NCBI RefSeq assembly: GCF_001696455.1
Contig: NZ_MAUJ01000014.1
Location: forward strand, 1 to 64,000
DNA from: Pseudoalteromonas luteoviolacea
GTDB lineage: Bacteria > Pseudomonadota > Gammaproteobacteria > Enterobacterales > Alteromonadaceae
Direction of reading: 5' to 3'
Length of the DNA stretch: 64,000 nt
In this document: positions 61,401-64,000 of the stretch, piece after piece
How positions within the stretch are numbered: position 1 is the first letter of the stretch
Layout: every line of letters starts with the position of its first letter
The notes under the pieces: generated by a model
Databases searched by the model: none
Seen by the model: only the letters and a program-made list of their open reading frames with translations
What the model was told of the DNA's origin: nothing
Position numbers and translations under genes: made by a program

Positions 61401-64000
61401 GGGCGTTATCGGGGAGTTATACATCGGTGGGGCAGGCATCGCGCGAGGGTATTACAAACAGCCTCAGATGACCGATGATAAATTTATTCCAGATCATTTC
61501 ACTCAAGCCGCTGATAAGCGCCTCTATAAAACCGGCGATTTGGTCCGCTGGCTGCCTGATGGCAACATTGAATTTGTTGGCCGTGTTGATAACCAAGTAA
61601 AACTGCGCGGATTCAGAATTGAACTCAGCGAAATAGAGAAGCACTTGTCTGCCATCCCGGGTATTCAAGAAAGTGTGGTTGTTTGCCGAGATGACGAAGG
61701 GTTTGATAAACGCTTGGTTGCCTATCTGATCAGCTCAGAAGAGCTTGAGCAAGATGACGAAGATGTATTGGCAGAGCAAAAACTGGCATTGGTAAACCGT
61801 TATATCGACACCTTGAAAGCACATTTACCAAGTTACATGGTGCCTAATATTTTCGTCTTTATGGAAAAGTTCCCGCTGAGTCCAAATGGCAAAGTTAACC
61901 GCAAGGGGTTACCGATGCCGAAAGAGGGTGACTTACAAAAAACCGACTATGTTGCACCACGCAATGACACTGAACAGCAGCTATGTGAGATATGGCAAAC
62001 AGTATTACAAGTAGACCAACTCAGTATCTATGACGACTTCTTTACACTGGGCGGGCACTCGCTATTAGCCACCCGATTAATCAGTCAGATCCGAAAAGAC
62101 ATTGGCGTTGATGTATCCGTGCAATTGCTGTTTGAACAGCCCACAATTGCAGGCTTTGCAGAGTCCATGATGGCGTTTGGCGATGCTGAAAAGCTCCCTC
62201 CTATCAATAAGCTGGATAGAAGCAAACCGTTACCTCTCTCGTTCTCGCAGCAACGAATCTGGTTTGTCGAGCAGCTAGAGTCAGAGTTTGGACAATACAA
62301 TATGGCCAGTGCGTATCATATGCGTGGGCAGCTGGATCTCAATGCATTCACCGAAGCTGTTCGTCGCACTGTCGCACGCCATGAGATACTCAGGACCACG
62401 TTCGATACCGTGGATGGTGACGCGGTGCAAATAGCACACGCAGAGTTTGAGCCCCCCGTATTTACGCTTGATCTGTCTCACTTGGATGCGCAAGCACAAC
62501 AGCAAGCGGCAGAGGAGGCACAGCGAGAAGACAGCGTGCGTCCTTTCGATCTAACACAAGAACTGCCATTTAGGGTCACCTTGCTGTTGTTGGGTGAGCA
62601 AGAGTATATCTTGCAATTCAATATGCACCACATCGTCTCTGATGGTTGGTCTACTGGGATCTGGACAGCTGAATTTGCTCACAACTATCATGCGGTACTG
62701 GCTGGTGAGCCGCTCAGTATCGATGAAAACGAAATTCAGTACGCCGACTTCGCGCAATGGCAGCGAGACTATTTACAAGGTGATGTACTGTCTGAGCACT
62801 TAGAGTACTGGGCACAGCAGTTAACGGATGCACCTGCGGTTCATCAGTTGCCAATGGACTTCCAGCGACCGGAAAAACCAACCTATCAAGGGAAAGTGCT
62901 GGCGCAGCGTTTAGACACCGCGCTGTCAGAGAAACTAGCAGGCTTTGCCAAAGAGCAGGGGGTGACCATGTTCACTCTGATGCATGCGTTATTCAGTGCG
63001 TACATGGCCCGTAAGAGTCATCAGACAGACGTTGTTGTCGGCACCCCAGTTGCGAACCGTTTACAACCGGAGACAGAGCGTTTAATCGGCTGCTTCGTAA
63101 ATACCGTGGTACTGAGAACCACTTGTACACCGAGTGATACGTTCGTTGACTATTTGCAAGGTGTTAAAGCAACCAACAATGAAGCACAAACGCATCAAGC
63201 ATTGCCATTTGAGCAACTGGTAGAGCAATTGCAAATTCCTCGGAACACACAGCATTCGCCGCTTTTCCAAGTGATGCTCTCTATGAACACCAATGAGCAA
63301 ACACAGCTGGCATTGTCGGAGCTATCACTGACCCCGATACTCAGTGAGGAAATGCCTGCGAAATTCGATCTAACGCTGGATGTCCGTGACAATCGAGATG
63401 GCCAAGGCAACACGTCAGGGGTAGATCTCACGTGGATATATGATAAGGCACTGTTTAAAGAGGAGACAATTCAGACCTTTAATACTGATTTCGTGGCAAT
63501 GCTGGAACACGTGCTGAGTGCACCGACAGCCAAACTGGCTGAACTCGCTATCAACTCAGAAAGTCAAGTTAATGCGACTTTACTTGAAAACGTAGCTCGC
63601 GGTATCGACAACCCAGAAACGCTGACATTAGCGCATGATTTGGTTCGTCTCCAAGCGAGTAAAACGCCTGATGCCATTGCCGTTCAATGCAGCAAAGAAT
63701 CATTAACTTACAAGGAGTTAGATGAGGAATCTACGCAGCTTGCCAATTATTTATTAGCACAAAATGTAGACAACGAAGAGTTGGTGGGTCTCGCGCTAGA
63801 TCGCTCATGTCGTATGATAGTCGCTGTACTTGCCGTAGCCAAAGCCGGCAAGGCATATATACCGCTGGATCCTAACTATCCTCAGGCTATGCTAGATCAC
63901 ATTGTGGCAGACAGCCGTCTTTCATTATTGCTCACTCAGTCTTCTCTAAGGACGCTTGTAGATGAAGAACAACTGCATAGAGTATTCATTGATGAAATCA
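55498..64000 (+). CDS. NRPS 4 (partial): docking-C-A(Asn)-PCP-C-A-PCP-C-A...
   Basis: The frame is open to the right edge after 2834 codons. ATG 55498 overlaps the NRPS 3 stop (TAATG), with GGGGGAG upstream. A TubC_N docking domain (AGVYFYLEQNKLKFRAKKG) comes first. The first condensation domain has HHIASDG at 221, and its adenylation code is DATKVGEVGK (Asn); carrier Ser1102. Second: HHIASDG at 1291, code DGCKVAEVGK (Asx-like, unusual), carrier Ser2188. Third: condensation domain with HHIVSDG at 2377, then the start of an adenylation domain up to about motif A2 (KAGKAYIPLDPNYPQ). No epimerase is seen. These are residues eight, nine and the start of ten. The release domain lies outside the window, or at its left end if the replicon is circular. 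Confidence 0.95.
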   Translation, partial: MKIEALFNQASKAGVYFYLEQNKLKFRAKKGAFSDELKAQVKARKDELHAYLSTLESTESSSALVKSKAPNITPVSRQGDLPMSFSQQRLWFIEQLEGQTPQYNIPAAFHISGELDVAVVERAISTIIERHEVLRTNYAGFEEAFDHEVSEQVMQTIREQFVVPLSVIDLSQEETAAQQQQIAQYVNDDAVKPFNLESDVLLRVTLIKVSEQEHVALFNMHHIASDGWSMGIVVKEFSALYSAYSSGQDNPLSALSIQYADYAAWQRNWLQGEVLASHLAYWKQQLANLPTLHSLPLDKPRPALQTFEGGSVNRFISAPLSNKIQDFCQKQNVTLFMFLHSAYSLLLSQFSGESDIVIGTPVAGRDHQNTEGLIGFFVNTLVLRSNVGVEQSFADYLQGNKQTIIDAYANQQLPFETLVEHLSPARSIAHAPLVQVSINLRKKESTGLNLAGLTLSKIEQSQETTPYELTLNIDETDTGLSLGWKYNSNLFDADSVTEMAISFEQLLEQAIDNAQENVKAIRLLTSQQQAHLNTFTEGEQSQADNTSFIAHTAHHAAQNPHAIAATCQDQTLTYQQLDLASSVLAKELMLHNVKAGDAVGICMARSVDMLTSIVAIHKLGAAFVPLDPELPISRLEFMAKDAQTQCIVTDEFTRTIAEQVSGERLIIVDDISQHSSESSALPAGEVNPSDCAYIIYTSGSTGQPKGVEITHGGLSNYLSHTVDTYLPAHISGTVMSTTLAFDATITSLLAPLYCGKSVEILPSDEQLLDNLAQRISATDASLMFKLTPAHMDALQHQPSMQKNDTAKHVLVIGGEQLLTSTIVEWRDNWLPNSTYVNEYGPTETVVGCSIHTITPECPLEQQQEAAVSIGKPIRNTSLYVMNSEHQPLPIGAIGELYIGGAGVALGYRNRDELTAAQFIEYTDGGASQRLYRTGDLVRWTHQGTLQFIGRNDEQIKLRGYRIEIGEIENTLNAAEFVKEGAVNLCHLDTGAHLVSYIVAAQSDALSDEQKASYTERLKQYLQAHLPAYMVPEIYIYLDTLPLTNNGKVDRKALPLPSSALSSHEYVAPSSDLEQQLCELWRDVLKLDRVGVTDNFFALGGHSLMGTRLISLIRNQLGVEASVRALFEYPTIAEFAANIGALSTEQVLPDIVPVQGNEPLPLSYAQQRLWFIDQMNSGSAQYNMPGAFQLDGQLDINAFEQAVMEVINRHDVLRTSFTSIDGDAQQFIQQNVSLPLTYVDLCELTEADQQAEIAKRIKQDAGLTFDLRKDTLIRLQLIKLNDTRHVVMFNMHHIASDGWSSGVLINEFSELYSAFTQGKPSPLADLKIQYADYAVWQREWLQGEVLEQHLGYWKDTLAGLPEVHNLPLDKQRPTAQKFVGKSFAQHLSNPLRTKLNKYCQSEDVTLFMLLESAFAALISRYSGESDIVIGTAISGRVHKDLEPLIGFFINDLVLRTQVDDKQSFKALLAQNKQTILDAYAHQYVPFEMLVEALSPERHLRHNPIVQIKLDLQNNEQVNLSLPNVELSPVQMENNISRYDLYLSVTETDNGLELDWRYSTELFFDETIANIAQSFAILLDRVVDASECALGELNILDEQQQNTLLTDWNDSDRDYPVGQCLHQIFERQAQLTPDNIAVKYGAESITYKELNEQSNQLAHHLISIGVKPDSLVGLCVERSIEMFIGIFGILKSGGAYVPLDPSYPQDRLTYMLEDSDVDVVVTDSELMSLLELDDRSIVLLDEGMRDMMLGKYSTQDPDPDALGITPNNLIYVIYTSGSTGKPKGVLVEHHSVVNFLYYSAEAFLPDHVEGALVSAPLAFDGTVCTLYTAFFEGKYTELLTASDTDIDQLAKYVFDANKPLLMKLTPAHLEALLAQKEEDDQGDVCTAQHTFVIAGELLTEKNLANWRDKLLPNSQFFNEYGPTEASVGTTVYPANTGYEVPSPSAGVPIGKPLGNAKLYVLNECRQLQPVGVIGELYIGGAGIARGYYKQPQMTDDKFIPDHFTQAADKRLYKTGDLVRWLPDGNIEFVGRVDNQVKLRGFRIELSEIEKHLSAIPGIQESVVVCRDDEGFDKRLVAYLISSEELEQDDEDVLAEQKLALVNRYIDTLKAHLPSYMVPNIFVFMEKFPLSPNGKVNRKGLPMPKEGDLQKTDYVAPRNDTEQQLCEIWQTVLQVDQLSIYDDFFTLGGHSLLATRLISQIRKDIGVDVSVQLLFEQPTIAGFAESMMAFGDAEKLPPINKLDRSKPLPLSFSQQRIWFVEQLESEFGQYNMASAYHMRGQLDLNAFTEAVRRTVARHEILRTTFDTVDGDAVQIAHAEFEPPVFTLDLSHLDAQAQQQAAEEAQREDSVRPFDLTQELPFRVTLLLLGEQEYILQFNMHHIVSDGWSTGIWTAEFAHNYHAVLAGEPLSIDENEIQYADFAQWQRDYLQGDVLSEHLEYWAQQLTDAPAVHQLPMDFQRPEKPTYQGKVLAQRLDTALSEKLAGFAKEQGVTMFTLMHALFSAYMARKSHQTDVVVGTPVANRLQPETERLIGCFVNTVVLRTTCTPSDTFVDYLQGVKATNNEAQTHQALPFEQLVEQLQIPRNTQHSPLFQVMLSMNTNEQTQLALSELSLTPILSEEMPAKFDLTLDVRDNRDGQGNTSGVDLTWIYDKALFKEETIQTFNTDFVAMLEHVLSAPTAKLAELAINSESQVNATLLENVARGIDNPETLTLAHDLVRLQASKTPDAIAVQCSKESLTYKELDEESTQLANYLLAQNVDNEELVGLALDRSCRMIVAVLAVAKAGKAYIPLDPNYPQAMLDHIVADSRLSLLLTQSSLRTLVDEEQLHRVFIDEI

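Noticed and set aside
26431..64000. Siderophore cluster
   Set aside because: PvdE-like exporter, acylase and a SyrP-like hydroxylase recall pyoverdine, but there is no TonB receptor, Fur box, hydroxamate or catechol gene and no N-hydroxyornithine code in the window.
1..64000. CRISPR arrays, rRNA, tRNA and insertion sequences
   Set aside because: None seen. The only short regular repeats are the iterons, and no transposase was found in any frame.

Overview
The window looks like part of a plasmid or secondary replicon (chromid) of a marine gammaproteobacterium of the Pseudoalteromonas/Alteromonadales kind. This placement is an inference from moderate AT-richness, codon choice and family resemblance; no rRNA or other phylogenetic marker is present. 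The replication and partition block (parB-parA on the minus strand, rep on the plus strand, then an iteron array, about 18.0-22.5 kb) lies between two blocks of a very large non-ribosomal peptide synthetase (NRPS) gene cluster.

Layout. 1-7.0 kb: the tail of an NRPS (A-PCP-thioesterase), a TauD/SyrP-like dioxygenase, a penicillin-acylase-type Ntn hydrolase, a PvdE/SyrD-type peptide exporter and a decayed gene remnant. 7.1-8.7 kb: a CmlA-type diiron beta-hydroxylase with all seven predicted metal ligands. 8.8-13.4 kb: an HlyD/MacA-like adaptor, a MacB-like ATPase and a long FtsX-type permease, preceded by a near-ideal sigma-54 promoter with tandem upstream dyads and an IHF consensus. 13.5-17.8 kb: a small unknown gene, a type II thioesterase, and a histidine kinase with an NtrC-family regulator. 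18.0-22.5 kb: the replicon core. 23.0-25.8 kb: a second ParB-like protein, a tyrosine recombinase and a MatP-like ribbon-helix-helix protein with matS-like dyads in its own promoter. 26.4 kb to the end: four overlapping NRPS genes, the last cut by the window edge.

How it works together. The four NRPS genes encode nine complete modules and the start of a tenth. Reading adenylation codes by eye gives: (acyl)-Gly - D-Asn - Asx-like - D-Asn - Ser - thiazole - thiazole - Asn - Asx-like - next residue. The two consecutive Cy-A(Cys)-Ox-PCP modules predict a bithiazole. Beta-hairpin (TubC_N) docking domains at the N-termini of the second, third and fourth proteins set the order. The A-PCP-TE fragment at the left edge could be the missing end of the line if the replicon is circular. 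Accessory genes suggest beta-hydroxylation of carrier-bound residues (two unrelated hydroxylase types), export, and removal of an N-acyl group in the periplasm. A second exporter of MacAB type is probably switched on through sigma-54 by the neighbouring two-component system. I do not recognise this combination as a known product. The plasmid-borne Asn-rich bithiazole peptide system is the main candidate for something undescribed.
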